Assembly (NCBI GenBank): GCA_038736355.1
Contig: JAVYML010000001.1
Span: 62,001-126,000 of the forward strand
Length of the DNA stretch: 64,000 bases
Origin: Candidatus Hadarchaeales archaeon
Lineage (GTDB): Archaea > Hadarchaeota > Hadarchaeia > Hadarchaeales > WYZ-LMO6
Direction of reading: 5' to 3'
Shown: piece by piece, positions 1 to 7,945 of the stretch
Layout of the letters: every line of letters begins with the position of its first letter
How positions within the stretch are numbered: the stretch's first letter is position 1
The notes under the pieces: generated by a model
Databases searched by the model: none
Seen by the model: only the letters and a program-made list of their open reading frames with translations
Told to the model about the DNA's origin: nothing
Made by a program: the position numbers and the translations under genes

Positions 1-189
1 CTCCACCTCGATGGCCCCCTCTGGGCACTTCAGCTCGCATGCCCTACAGGCACAGCACTCCTCCCCCCTCACCACCTTCGCGACCTTCCTTCCCCTCCCC
101 TCCTCGAGCCCGAAGACCCCGGCGGGGCAGACCTCTACACACCTTGCACACCCTGTGCACTTCTCCTCCCTTATCCTTACCCCCACCAT
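1..189 (-). CDS. 2x[4Fe-4S] ferredoxin, 3' end beyond the window
   Basis: Reading the minus strand from the ATG at 187-189 gives 63 open codons to the window edge. Two cysteine groups are visible: CTGCARCVEVCP at about residues 11-22 and CCACRACELKCP at about 44-55. Each has the CxxCxxCxxxCP spacing of a bacterial/archaeal 4Fe-4S ligand set, so the product is a ferredoxin-like electron carrier or the N-terminal ferredoxin domain of a larger oxidoreductase. The gene is too short for a routine ORF cutoff because it is cut by the edge. It diverges from the arsenic genes at 260 onward. No partner enzyme is visible, so its redox partner cannot be named. Confidence 0.85.
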   Translation of the reverse strand, partial: MVGVRIREEKCTGCARCVEVCPAGVFGLEEGRGRKVAKVVRGEECCACRACELKCPEGAIEVE

Positions 190-259
190 CCAGCTCTCTG
201 GTCTCCCCTAGAATATAATGGTAGCTTTCACCAAAAAACTTTTATATAAATTTATATTG
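190..259 (+). promoter_or_regulatory. Promoter region between ferredoxin and acr3
   Basis: The 70 bases between the divergent ferredoxin and acr3 genes turn AT-rich at the right end. A TATA-like stretch (CTTTTATATAAATT) lies at about 239-252. An archaeal TATA box there would start transcription near 265-275, which makes the ATG at 269 or 308 a better start for the permease than the upstream in-frame ATG at 218. ArsR from the same cluster could bind here, but I see no convincing operator palindrome. Confidence 0.5.
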
Positions 260-1341
260 ATGAAAACGATGCCCAAGCACCAGACCCCCGACTTTCAGGC
301 AAAAAAGATGGTGGTGAAAAGGGGACTGGGTCTCTGGGAAAAGTACCTCTCGGTGTGGGTGGCCCTCTGCATCCTCACCGGAATCTTTCTGGGCCGGACC
401 TTCCCGGAAATCTCCGACGCCCTGGCGAAGGTGGAGGTGGCCCACGTCTCCATCCCCATCGCGGCCTGCCTCTTCGCCATGATTTACCCCATCATGGTCC
501 AGATAAGCTTCGAGGAGATCAAAAGGGCCAGCCGCTCCCCCAAGCCCATAGGGCTCACCCTCTTCATGAACTGGGCCGTCAAGCCCTTCACCATGACCTT
601 CTTCGCCTGGCTCTTCCTCGCGGGAGTCTTCTCAGGCTTTCTTTCCCCCGAACAGGTCGAGCAGTAGAGCCGGGATGATCCTGCTGGGGGTGGCCCCCTG
701 CACGGCCATGGTGCTGGTGTGGAGCTACCTGGCGAGGGGAAACATGGGACACACGCTGGTGATGACCGCCATCAACTCCCTCACCATGGTCTTACTCTAC
801 GCCCCCCTCGCCACCTTCCTGCTGGGAGTCTCGGGGATAAGGGTGCCCTGGGAAACCATAGCCTTCTCGGTGATGGTCTACATCTGCACCCCCCTGGTCG
901 CGGGGTACTACACCAGGAGAGAGGTCCTGGAGCGGAAGGGGGAGGAGTGGTTCAGCAGAAGGCTGGTGCCGGCGCTCGGCAGGATGGCCATCGCCGCCCT
1001 CCTCATCACCCTAGTGATCCTCTTCGCCTACCAGGGGCACCTCATCACCGAGATACCGGGCATCATAGGGATGATCACCGCCGGGATCTTCGCCAACATC
1101 CTCCTGGTCTTCGGCATCCTATGTGGTAGCCAGGATCATCCACTTGGGATACGAAGACGCCGCCCCAGCCGCCATCATAGCGGGGAGCAACCACTTCGAG
1201 GTGGCCATCGCCGTGGCCATCTCCCTCTTCGGGGTGGAGTCTGGGGCTGCCCTGGCCACGGTGGTAGGGGTGCTGACGGAGGTACCCCTCATGCTCTTCC
1301 TGGTGTTCCTTTGCAGAAAAACAAGAGGTTTTTTCGGCTGA
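260..1341 (+). pseudogene. acr3: ACR3-type arsenite efflux permease, broken by two frameshifts
   Basis: Three consecutive segments in different frames together match one ACR3 arsenite/H+ antiporter. Segment 1 (to the TAG at 665-667) ends GFLSPEQVEQ. Segment 2 (from about 675) begins MILLGVAPCTAMVLVW, the conserved ACR3 core with its membrane Cys. Segment 3 (from about 1123) reads [18 protein letters not shown] and [18 protein letters not shown], the ACR3 C-terminal signature. The breaks lie at about 665-675 and 1118-1125; at each, one extra base or two missing bases restores homology. The start is uncertain (ATG 260, 269 or 308). ArsR follows 16 bases later, supporting an arsenic operon. The damage may be real decay or sequencing/assembly indels; hydrophobic coding character is intact on both sides of each break, which leans towards a recent or technical cause. 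Confidence 0.8.
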
Positions 1342-1357
1342 GGGGAGAGGAACTAAG

Positions 1358-1618
1358 ATGGGTACCCGAGAACTCAGGGTGCTGAAATGTTTAAGCGACG
1401 AGACCAGGTACAGGATCTTCCTCCTTCTGGGGGAGGGGGAAAAGTGCGTGTGCGAGCTGGTGAGGGAACTCAGGAAAGAACAGCCGCTGATCTCCCACCA
1501 CCTGAGGCTGATGAAGAAGTGCGGTCTGGTCTCCAGCAGGAATGAGGGGAGGAGGACCTACTACAGGATCAGCAAGCCCGAACTTTCAGAGCTCCTGGAG
1601 GTCCTCAAGAAGCTCTGA
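1358..1618 (+). CDS. arsR: ArsR/SmtB-family metalloregulator
   Basis: 86-residue winged-helix repressor. The N-terminal helix (LRVLKCLSDETRYRIFLLL) is followed by CVCEL at residues 30-34, equivalent to the CxC As(III)/Sb(III)-binding motif of ArsR (ELCVCDL), with a further Cys at position 11. The recognition helix region reads QPLISHHLRLMKKCGLV and the wing is SSRNEGRRTYYRI. In this family metal binding releases the repressor from DNA and derepresses the efflux gene. It follows the acr3 remnant by 16 bases with a purine-rich Shine-Dalgarno (GGGGAGAGGAA) ahead of the ATG. The regulator is intact while the pump is frameshifted, which is odd if the pump is truly dead. Confidence 0.9.
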   Translation: MGTRELRVLKCLSDETRYRIFLLLGEGEKCVCELVRELRKEQPLISHHLRLMKKCGLVSSRNEGRRTYYRISKPELSELLEVLKKL

Positions 1619-1668
1619 GCCATCCCTCCAAGAGGGCCCCTTTTATGGAGGGAGGAGAGAAATCGGAG

Positions 1669-2607
1669 ATGCTCACCCTCGAGGATCTGGCCAGGATGGC
1701 CCAGCTCTCCTCCGCCCTCGAGGTGTGCGGTCATCCCAAGCCCGGAAACGTGCACCGCACCTCAGACTTTCCGGATGCCACCTTCGAGCAGTTCGTGGCC
1801 AGCACCATCGCGATAGGCCCCGCCATGCTCCTCGCCGCCCGCAGGGGCTTCTCGGTGGGGAAGGGGGAACTGCGGAAGGAGGAGGTGGGACTGGGGGGGA
1901 TCATGGAGGAAGCCATGAGGGAAACTAGGAAATGGCAAAAAGATGGAAACACCAACCTGGGAACGATCCTCCTCCTCACCCCCCTCACTGCCGCCGCCGG
2001 CTGGGTGTTAGCAGAGGAGGGTAGGATAGGGGGGGAATCCCTTCGCCGGCGCCTCTCCGAGCTCCTCAAAGCCACTACCCCGGAGGATGCCGTGGGGCTT
2101 TACCGTACCGTCCTCCTCGCCGAGCCCGCCGGGCTGGGGAAGCTTGAGGACCTCGATGTAAACGATCCACGTTCTCAAGAAGAGCTGAGGAGGAGGGGGA
2201 TCTCAGCTTACGAAGTCATGAGGATCTGCTCAGGATGGGATGACGTGGCGAGGGAGTGGGTAACCGATTATTCCATAACCTTCGAGTTCGGTTATCCCAC
2301 CCTCGTCAGGATCTATCGACAGACGAACCACATCAACACCACCACCGTCCAAACCTTCCTCGAACTCCTGGCCTTCCGTCCCGATACCTTCGTGGCCAGA
2401 ATCAAGGGAAGGAAGAAAGCGGAGGAAGCTTCACAGAAGGCCAGAAGGGTGCTGGAGGAAGGAGGAATGCTGACGGAGAGGGGAAGGAGGATGGTGAAGG
2501 AACTGGATGAAGAGTTCAAAGGAGAAGACATAAACCCGGGAACCACCGCCGACCTCACCGCTTCCTCCTGGATGCTGGCCCTCCTCCTAGAAGGGATAAG
2601 ACCCTAA
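1669..2607 (+). CDS. CitG/MdcB-like (triphosphoribosyl-dephospho-CoA synthase family) protein
   Basis: About 312 residues of the COG1767 family. The N-terminal part holds the family signature ALEVCGHPKPGNVHRTSDFPD (residues about 17-37); later come NTNLGTILLLTPLTAA and the C-terminal DINPGTTADLTASS. In bacteria this family makes the prosthetic-group precursor of citrate and malonate decarboxylases from ATP and dephospho-CoA. No such decarboxylase is visible here. Archaeal members recur beside methanofuran/H4MPT genes, and this one opens such a cluster, so a role in C1 cofactor metabolism is more likely, though its reaction is unknown. I prefer the ATG at 1669, which follows a GGAGGGAGGAGAG ribosome-binding site; an in-frame ATG at 1645 overlaps a TTTTATGG TATA-like element. 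Confidence 0.8.
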   Translation: MLTLEDLARMAQLSSALEVCGHPKPGNVHRTSDFPDATFEQFVASTIAIGPAMLLAARRGFSVGKGELRKEEVGLGGIMEEAMRETRKWQKDGNTNLGTILLLTPLTAAAGWVLAEEGRIGGESLRRRLSELLKATTPEDAVGLYRTVLLAEPAGLGKLEDLDVNDPRSQEELRRRGISAYEVMRICSGWDDVAREWVTDYSITFEFGYPTLVRIYRQTNHINTTTVQTFLELLAFRPDTFVARIKGRKKAEEASQKARRVLEEGGMLTERGRRMVKELDEEFKGEDINPGTTADLTASSWMLALLLEGIRP

Positions 2608-2644
2608 CCCCACCACTAAATAGGGGGAAAGGAGAGGCTTGTTG

Positions 2645-3289
2645 ATGGTTTCACCCCAAGCACTTGGTCTAAGGGAGGCTCCGGGGGAAGTAATCCTTTC
2701 CACCCTCAATCCTGACTCCTCACCCCATGCTGCCACCGTGGGGGTTAGACTCAAGGGCGAGGAAGTGGAAATGTTACTCTTCCATCCCTCCACTTCCCTC
2801 TCCAACCTCAAGAGGGAGGGAGAAGGGGTACTGAACGTGACGGACGACGTGAACTTGCTCGTGAGATTGGCCCTCAGGGAACTTCTCTCCCCACCCAAAC
2901 TCGAGTTCCTCCCCTCCCCTCCGGGCAAGGTTCCCAGGCTGAAGGGGATGAGAGGATATGCGAACCTGAGGGTGAAAAGGATAGAGGAAGAGGAGGTGGA
3001 GGACGAGCTGGGACCCTCAAGGACCTCAAGGGTGACCTGCCTCGTGGAAAGGGTGGAGGTACTCTCACAGTACGTGAAACCCTTCTTGAGGTCCGAGTTC
3101 CTCCTGTTGGAAGCCGCGGTGATAGCCAGCAGAATCCTGGTCGCGAAGGAAAGGGGTTTGAAGGTGAGGAGGATGATGGAGGAGCTGAGGAGGATGGTGG
3201 AGGAATGTCTCCGCCTTTCCCCCTCCTCCCAGGAGGCCAAAACGGCTGAAGAGCTTCTGGGGGCTGTTGAAAAGAGGATGATCGGATGA
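2645..3289 (+). CDS. DUF447 family protein of the C1-cofactor cluster
   Basis: 214-residue protein with the start of the archaeal DUF447 family (GLREAPGEVILSTLNPDSSPHAATVGVRL), a fold related to flavin-reductase/split-barrel FMN-binding proteins. The C-terminal half is helical and Lys/Arg/Glu-rich. Members of this family recur in H4MPT/methanofuran gene clusters in archaea and in methylotrophic bacteria, but no activity is firmly assigned. I chose the ATG at 2645, about 8 bases after a GGAGAG Shine-Dalgarno, over the in-frame TTG at 2639. A CTAAATAG TATA-like site precedes it at 2616-2623. Its stop overlaps the next start (ATGA at 3286-3289), indicating translational coupling with the DHPS-like gene. 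Confidence 0.8.
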   Translation: MVSPQALGLREAPGEVILSTLNPDSSPHAATVGVRLKGEEVEMLLFHPSTSLSNLKREGEGVLNVTDDVNLLVRLALRELLSPPKLEFLPSPPGKVPRLKGMRGYANLRVKRIEEEEVEDELGPSRTSRVTCLVERVEVLSQYVKPFLRSEFLLLEAAVIASRILVAKERGLKVRRMMEELRRMVEECLRLSPSSQEAKTAEELLGAVEKRMIG

Positions 3290-4797
3290 GGGTTCTCCTC
3301 CTCACGGGAAGGCTCGCCTCTTCCCTCGTGAGGAAATACTCCAAGGTGGAAGGGGTGGAAGCGGAGGTGGTGGTGGCCCCCGTTCCCGTCGCCACTTTCC
3401 TCACACCTTCCCTAGCCGTGAGGGAATTGGAGAAGAAGGGAACCAAGGGCTACGATCTCGTCCTCCTACCAGGAATGGTAAGGTTCGACCCTTCCGAGGT
3501 GGAGAGGAGGATAGGGATTCCCACTTACAGAGGCCCCAAACATGCCGCTGACCTGCCCTTGGTCCTAGAAAAACTTGGGGAAGTGGAGCTTTCAAAGGAA
3601 GTCCCGGCCTGCGAACTCCTGAGGGAGGAGGCGAGGAAAAGGGCGGAGAGACTCCTGAAGGAGGTGGAAAGAAAGGCTGAGGAGAATCCGGGAGAGGGGG
3701 CCTTCCTCTTGGATGGGCTGGGGATAGGAGGATCCTTCCCCCCGAGGGTGATGGCGGAAATCGTGGACGCCCCCCTCCTCCCCCAAGAGGAAGTTTTGGA
3801 AAGGGCGAGGAGGTATCTCGAGGAGGGGGCGGAGATCCTGGATGTGGGGATGGTGGCTGGAAGGAGTTTCCCCGAAAAGGCTGGGGAGCTGGTCTCCCTC
3901 CTCAAGAAGGAATTCGGGGTACCCGTGAGCATCGATACCTTCAACCTCGAAGAAATCTCCCGGGCGGTGGAGGAGGGGGCGGACTTGGTTTTAAGCCTCG
4001 ATCGCTCTTCCCTGAGGAAGTTCGATAAAGCCGAAACGGCCGTGGTACTCGTCCCACCGCGTGTGGAGAGGGGGAAGAGGAAGAGGGAACTGCTGGACTT
4101 GGTGGAGGAGGCCAGGAAGAGGGGTTTCGAGAAGGTGGTGGCAGATCCCCTTTTGGAACCCCTCAACCTGGGCTTCCTGGACTCGGTGAGGGTGCTGGCG
4201 GAAGTGAGGGAGGAGAGGCCCGAGCTACCCCTCCTGATGGGGGTAGGGAACGTGGTGGAACTCTGCGACGCCGATTCCCCAGGCATGATGGCCCTGCTTG
4301 CGGGAATGGGGATGGAGATAGGGGTCAGCCTCTTCCTGACCGCGGAAGCCAGCGACAAAACGGAGGGAAGCGTGGGCGAGCTGAGGAGGGCCAGGGACAT
4401 GATGCTCCTGGCCAGGGAGAGGGGTTCCGTGCCCAAGGACTTGGGACTGGATCTCCTCTTCTTCAAAGAGAAGAGGAAGAGGGAGGAACCCTACGATCCC
4501 TCCCCGGAGGCTGGAGCCAAGGTTCTGGAAGAAAAACCCATGGAAACCCCATTGAGGCTTGGGGAGAGCTTCTTCAGGATAAGGGTGGAGGGAGGGGAGA
4601 TAAGGGCCGTGCTCTATCGGGGGAAAAGGGCGGAGGTGGTCTTCAGGGGAAAGAGCGCGGAGGGTCTCTGCAGGAGGATCCTGGAGGAGGGGATAACCGA
4701 CCCCTTCCATGCCGCCTATCTGGGAAGGGAGTTGCAGAAGGCGGAGATAGCCCTGAAGACCGGAAGGAGCTACGTGCAGGAAGGAGAGCTTTTCTAA
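3286..4797 (+). CDS. Dihydropteroate synthase-related protein (DUF6513 / DHPS-like / DUF4346 type)
   Basis: 503 residues in three parts. An N-terminal Rossmann-like domain (MRVLLLTGRLASSLVRKYS..., about 1-130) is followed by a TIM-barrel resembling dihydropteroate synthase (about 150-400, with EEGAEILDVGMVAG, VPVSIDTFN and ADPLLEPLNLGF where DHPS has its pterin-binding loops). A C-terminal domain (about 430-503) ends in DPFHAAYLGRELQKAEIAL, typical of DUF4346. This corresponds to the archaeal dihydropteroate synthase-related family linked by context to methanopterin synthesis. DHPS itself joins a pterin to p-aminobenzoate; the archaeal substrate would differ, since H4MPT uses a ribofuranosyl-aminobenzene. 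The start overlaps DUF447 by four bases, so the two are probably co-expressed. Confidence 0.85.
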   Translation: MRVLLLTGRLASSLVRKYSKVEGVEAEVVVAPVPVATFLTPSLAVRELEKKGTKGYDLVLLPGMVRFDPSEVERRIGIPTYRGPKHAADLPLVLEKLGEVELSKEVPACELLREEARKRAERLLKEVERKAEENPGEGAFLLDGLGIGGSFPPRVMAEIVDAPLLPQEEVLERARRYLEEGAEILDVGMVAGRSFPEKAGELVSLLKKEFGVPVSIDTFNLEEISRAVEEGADLVLSLDRSSLRKFDKAETAVVLVPPRVERGKRKRELLDLVEEARKRGFEKVVADPLLEPLNLGFLDSVRVLAEVREERPELPLLMGVGNVVELCDADSPGMMALLAGMGMEIGVSLFLTAEASDKTEGSVGELRRARDMMLLARERGSVPKDLGLDLLFFKEKRKREEPYDPSPEAGAKVLEEKPMETPLRLGESFFRIRVEGGEIRAVLYRGKRAEVVFRGKSAEGLCRRILEEGITDPFHAAYLGRELQKAEIALKTGRSYVQEGELF

Positions 4798-4800
4798 GCA

Positions 4801-4813
4801 GCTATTTTATAGC
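4801..4813 (+). promoter_or_regulatory. TATA-like element upstream of mfnB
   Basis: GCTATTTTATAGC is an AT-rich, nearly symmetrical element immediately after the DHPS-like stop. It lies 23-35 bases before the mfnB ATG, the right distance for a TATA box driving a leaderless or short-leader mfnB transcript. It suggests a promoter inside the C1 cluster. Confidence 0.5.
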
Positions 4814-4835
4814 GGACCACTCCAAGGATGAGAGC

Positions 4836-5543
4836 ATGGCCCTTCTCCTCGTGAGCGTGAGGGACGTGGAAGAGGCCCTGGAGGCGGTTAAGGGGGGTGC
4901 AGACATCGTGGACGTGAAGAACCCACTTGAAGGTTCTCTTGGGGCGGCCTTTCCCTGGATCATCTCGGAGGTCAGAAAACTCCTCCCTTCCTTTCCCTTG
5001 AGCGCCACCATAGGTGACTTCCCCTCCCTCCCCGGAAGTGCCTCCCTGGCCTGCCTGGGGGCCCTGCAGGCTGGCGCCGATTTCGTAAAGATCGGGCTCA
5101 AGGGACCGAGGACGAGGGAGGAGGCCCTTTCCCTTTTAAAGGCCGTGGTGAGGACCGTCGACTTTTGGGGGAAGGGAGAAGCCGTTGCATGTGCCTATGG
5201 GGACTTCGAGAGGGCTGGGACCTTAGATCCCTTCCTCCTACCCGAGTTGGCCGCTGAAGCCGGGGCAAGGGTGGTCATGCTCGACACGGCGGTGAAGGAC
5301 GGTAAACCCCTTCCCTCCTTCCTTTCCCTCTCGGAGCTGAAGGAGTTCTCCGAGAAGGCACATTCGATGGGATTGTTGGTGGCCCTTTCGGGTTCCCTTG
5401 GGGAAAGGGAAATCGAAAAACTGAAGGGACTGGCGGATGTGATAGGCGTCAGGGGGGCCGTCTGTCCTTCGGGGAGGGGGGGGAAACTCTCACCAGAACT
5501 CGTGGGAAGACTGAAAGGGCTGCTGAAGGATCTTCCTCGATGA
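4836..5543 (+). CDS. mfnB: MfnB, (5-formylfuran-3-yl)methyl phosphate synthase
   Basis: 235-residue TIM-barrel protein of the DUF556 family. MfnB condenses two glyceraldehyde-3-phosphate molecules into 4-(hydroxymethyl)-2-furancarboxaldehyde phosphate, the first committed step of the methanofuran furan ring. The strand-1 motif VDVKNPLEGSLGA carries Asp26 and Lys28, matching the catalytic Asp/Lys pair near positions 25 and 27 of the Methanocaldococcus enzyme. Other family landmarks are LSATIGDFP and GADFVKIGLKG, and the late strand ends in DVIGVRGAVCPSGRGG. Length is normal for the family. The stop overlaps mfnD by four bases (ATGA), so the two are translationally coupled. Confidence 0.93.
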   Translation: MALLLVSVRDVEEALEAVKGGADIVDVKNPLEGSLGAAFPWIISEVRKLLPSFPLSATIGDFPSLPGSASLACLGALQAGADFVKIGLKGPRTREEALSLLKAVVRTVDFWGKGEAVACAYGDFERAGTLDPFLLPELAAEAGARVVMLDTAVKDGKPLPSFLSLSELKEFSEKAHSMGLLVALSGSLGEREIEKLKGLADVIGVRGAVCPSGRGGKLSPELVGRLKGLLKDLPR

Positions 5544-6592
5544 AAGTTCTCCTCCTGGAGTTCGCCTCCTCCTTCGGAGGATCCCCCTCCCTCCTGCCTG
5601 AGGGTTTCGCCCTCCTCAGGATGATGGCCTCCCAGTTCGAAGAGGCAGGCTTCCAACCCCTTTCCCTCCTCCACCCCAACCTCCGCTGGCTCAGGGATTT
5701 TCTGCCGGGAAGGGTGGAGAGCTCCCTTCCCCCCTCCCTTCCCGAAGTCGCCCTTCCCATCGCCCCTCCCAGAGAGCTAGTGGAACTCACCGGATGGCTC
5801 GAGAGGAAAGGGGTGAAGGTACTGGGCACGGACAGGGAAGGGGCGAGGAGGATGGGGGATAAGTGGCTCACTTACCTCGCCCTGAGGGGGAGGATCAACC
5901 TCCCACCCTCCACGCTCATCCCTCCACGCTCGGGGAAATGGTTGGTGAAACCCAGGTGGGGAGCGGGCGGGGAGGGGATAAGGTTCGGGAAAAGGAGGAA
6001 GGAAGGGGAATTCTTCCAGGAGTTCGTGGAGGGAATTCCCGCGAGCTGCTGCCTGCTGGTGGGTGAGGAGCCCTTCGTTCTCTCCCTCAATCGACAGGTG
6101 CTCTCCCTCGGGAGGAACATCCGCTATCTGGGAAGTGATGTGCCCTTGAGGCTCCCACCCTCCCTTTCCAGGCAGTGCAAGGAAATGACTAGGAAGAGCG
6201 CCCAGCTCCTAGGAGCAAAGGGGATCTGCGGAGTGGACCTCGTGGTGGGGAGGAAACCGTACTTCATCGAATTCAATCCCCGCCCCACCACCTCCTTCCT
6301 CGCCCTGGTGAGGATCCTCCGGGGAAACCTGGCCGAAATGTTGGTGGAAGGAAGGGGGAAGGGTTCGATCGGGGGGGAGGCCTGTGTGAGGATCCTGGAG
6401 GCTCCCCCCCTTCCCCCCGGAGGGATGGAGGGAATGGAGGAAGTGGAGGGTCTCCTCACCCCTCCAGTGGCCACGGAAAAGGGCTTCAAGATGGTGGTGG
6501 TGGGATGGGGAAGGGACCTGAAGGAGGCTCTCCAGAGGATGGAGGAAACGAGGGAGGAAGTGAGGAAAAGGTTCAGCGCTTGGAGCTCTTGA
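5540..6592 (+). CDS. mfnD: MfnD, tyramine-L-glutamate ligase (ATP-grasp)
   Basis: 350-residue ATP-grasp ligase. In methanofuran synthesis MfnD joins glutamate to tyramine using ATP. The N-terminal pre-ATP-grasp domain begins MKVLLLEFASSFGG, typical for the family. The ATP-binding part includes WLVKPRWGAGGEGIRF (about residues 133-148), and the metal-binding strand YFIEFNPRPTTSFLA (about 240-254) carries the Glu and Asn that hold Mg-ATP. Position directly after mfnB and before mfnF/mfnE fixes the pathway. The last 20 bases overlap the convergent ferritin-like gene. The C-terminal extension (residues about 290-350) is less conserved. Confidence 0.88.
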   Translation: MKVLLLEFASSFGGSPSLLPEGFALLRMMASQFEEAGFQPLSLLHPNLRWLRDFLPGRVESSLPPSLPEVALPIAPPRELVELTGWLERKGVKVLGTDREGARRMGDKWLTYLALRGRINLPPSTLIPPRSGKWLVKPRWGAGGEGIRFGKRRKEGEFFQEFVEGIPASCCLLVGEEPFVLSLNRQVLSLGRNIRYLGSDVPLRLPPSLSRQCKEMTRKSAQLLGAKGICGVDLVVGRKPYFIEFNPRPTTSFLALVRILRGNLAEMLVEGRGKGSIGGEACVRILEAPPLPPGGMEGMEEVEGLLTPPVATEKGFKMVVVGWGRDLKEALQRMEETREEVRKRFSAWSS

Positions 6593-6863
6593 GCTCCTCC
6601 ACTTCCTTCTTACCCTTCTCCAGCTCCCCTACCTGTTCCCTGTCCTTTTCCAAGAGGAGGGCTTGGAATTCCCCCAGATGGGTTTTCTCTTCCCTAGCTA
6701 TGTCGAGCAGTAGCTTCCTCACCAGTTCGCTGTTAGCCATCGCGGCCATCTGCTCGTAGAAGTTGATGGCATCCAGCTCCGCTATCATTCCCGCCCTGAG
6801 GATTTCCCTATCGAGCTCCTCCTTCCTGAGTTTCTTCACTTCCGTTGGAAGTTCCGATAACAT
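6573..6863 (-). CDS. Short ferritin-like di-iron protein (encapsulated-ferritin type)
   Basis: 96 residues, all helical. Two metal-ligand helices are visible: ELDAINFYEQMA (about residues 29-40) and DIAREEKTHLGEFQALL (about 54-70), which carry the Glu and ExxH ligands of short ferritin-like proteins. The same paired-helix pattern occurs in encapsulin-cargo ferritins, which dimerise to build a di-iron site that oxidises Fe(II). The tail (residues 72-96) is charged and coiled-coil-like. No encapsulin shell gene is in the window, so encapsulation is not shown. It sits on the opposite strand inside the methanofuran cluster and shares a divergent promoter region with mfnF. Confidence 0.72.
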   Translation of the reverse strand: MLSELPTEVKKLRKEELDREILRAGMIAELDAINFYEQMAAMANSELVRKLLLDIAREEKTHLGEFQALLLEKDREQVGELEKGKKEVEELKSSKR

Positions 6864-6931
6864 CGAAAAACTCTTTTTTTAGTCCATATTAGCCCATCGC
6901 AAGCCTTCCTTATACCCTTCCCCACAGACCT
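6864..6931. promoter_or_regulatory. Divergent promoter region between ferritin-like gene and mfnF
   Basis: 68 bases, the only AT-rich gap in this part of the cluster. On the plus strand CTTATACC at about 6908-6915 sits about 20 bases before the mfnF start. On the minus strand TAATATGG and an A-rich run lie 15-35 bases before the ferritin-like ATG. No clear operator palindrome is seen. Confidence 0.4.
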
Positions 6932-7945
6932 ATGGAGATGTCTTCCCTGGGTATTGACCTAGGCGGAGCCCACACCAAAGCCGTGCTCTTGGAAGGGGGA
7001 AGGGTGAAAGCCTCCCTCCTCCGCTACCTTCCCCTCTGGAAGGAAAGGGAGAAGGTGGGAGACCTCCTCAGAGAGTTGGAAAGGTGGGGACCGGAGAGGG
7101 TGGGGGTGGTGATGACGGGTGAATTGGCCGATGTATTTGAGACGAGGGAAGAGGGGGTGAAGGAACTGGCCAAGGAGGTATGGGGGGTGTGGAAGGGAAA
7201 GGCTCTTTTCCTCACCCTCGGTGGTGAATTGGTGGGGATGAGAAAGGTCCTATCCGATCCCCTTTCTGTGGCAGCTTCCAACTGGGTAGCCAGTGGGCTC
7301 GTCGTGGCAAGGGATTTTCCCGATTCCCTCCTCGTGGATGTGGGGAGCACGACCACCGATCTCATCCCGCTCGTGGGGGGGAGGGTGGCCAACCTGGGAA
7401 GCACGGATTTCCAGAGACTCAAGAGAGGAGAACTCGTTTATACGGGGGTCATACGCACCCCCGTGGCCTGCGTACTGGGAGAGGTGGAGGGAATAGGGAT
7501 GGCGGCGGAGAACTTCGCGGTGATGGGGGATGTCTATCTCCTCCTGGGCAAGCTAAACCCGAAGGAATACACGTGTGAAACTCCCGATGGGAGGGGAAAA
7601 GACGTGAAGAGTTGCGAGAGGAGGCTGGCAAGGATCTTTTGTTCCGATCCGGAAGAGGTGGGGAGGAACTTCCTCAGGAAGTGCGCCAGGATCCTCCATA
7701 GGAAACAGGTGGAGAAGGTGGCGGAGAAAATGGGGAAAGTGAAGAAAAGGTATGGGCTGGAGGGCTGCCCCGTGGTGGTCACGGGGGTAGGAAGAGAGAT
7801 CGTGGGGAGGGAAGCTGCCTTAAGGGCTGGATTCAAGAAGGTGGTGGATCTAGGAGGGATATGGGGGAAGGAAGCGGCCCTCATGACCCCGGCCTTCTCC
7901 ATGGGCAAACTGGTCGAGGAGGTGGTCGGACGGATGCCGTGGTGA
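6932..7945 (+). CDS. mfnF: MfnF-like ASKHA-fold enzyme of methanofuran assembly
   Basis: 337-residue protein of the H4MPT-linked C1-transfer family related to hydantoinase/acetate-kinase-fold proteins. MfnF couples the aminomethylfuran diphosphate to gamma-glutamyltyramine, giving the core of methanofuran. The phosphate-1 loop is GIDLGGAHTKAVLL (residues about 7-20); the second nucleotide loop is LLVDVGSTTTDLIPL (about 133-147). A Cys-containing stretch, KEYTCETPDGRGKDVKSCERR, follows, as usual for this family. ATG 6932 is used; ATG 6938 is equally possible and neither has a strong Shine-Dalgarno. The stop overlaps the mfnE start. Confidence 0.87.
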   Translation: MEMSSLGIDLGGAHTKAVLLEGGRVKASLLRYLPLWKEREKVGDLLRELERWGPERVGVVMTGELADVFETREEGVKELAKEVWGVWKGKALFLTLGGELVGMRKVLSDPLSVAASNWVASGLVVARDFPDSLLVDVGSTTTDLIPLVGGRVANLGSTDFQRLKRGELVYTGVIRTPVACVLGEVEGIGMAAENFAVMGDVYLLLGKLNPKEYTCETPDGRGKDVKSCERRLARIFCSDPEEVGRNFLRKCARILHRKQVEKVAEKMGKVKKRYGLEGCPVVVTGVGREIVGREAALRAGFKKVVDLGGIWGKEAALMTPAFSMGKLVEEVVGRMPW

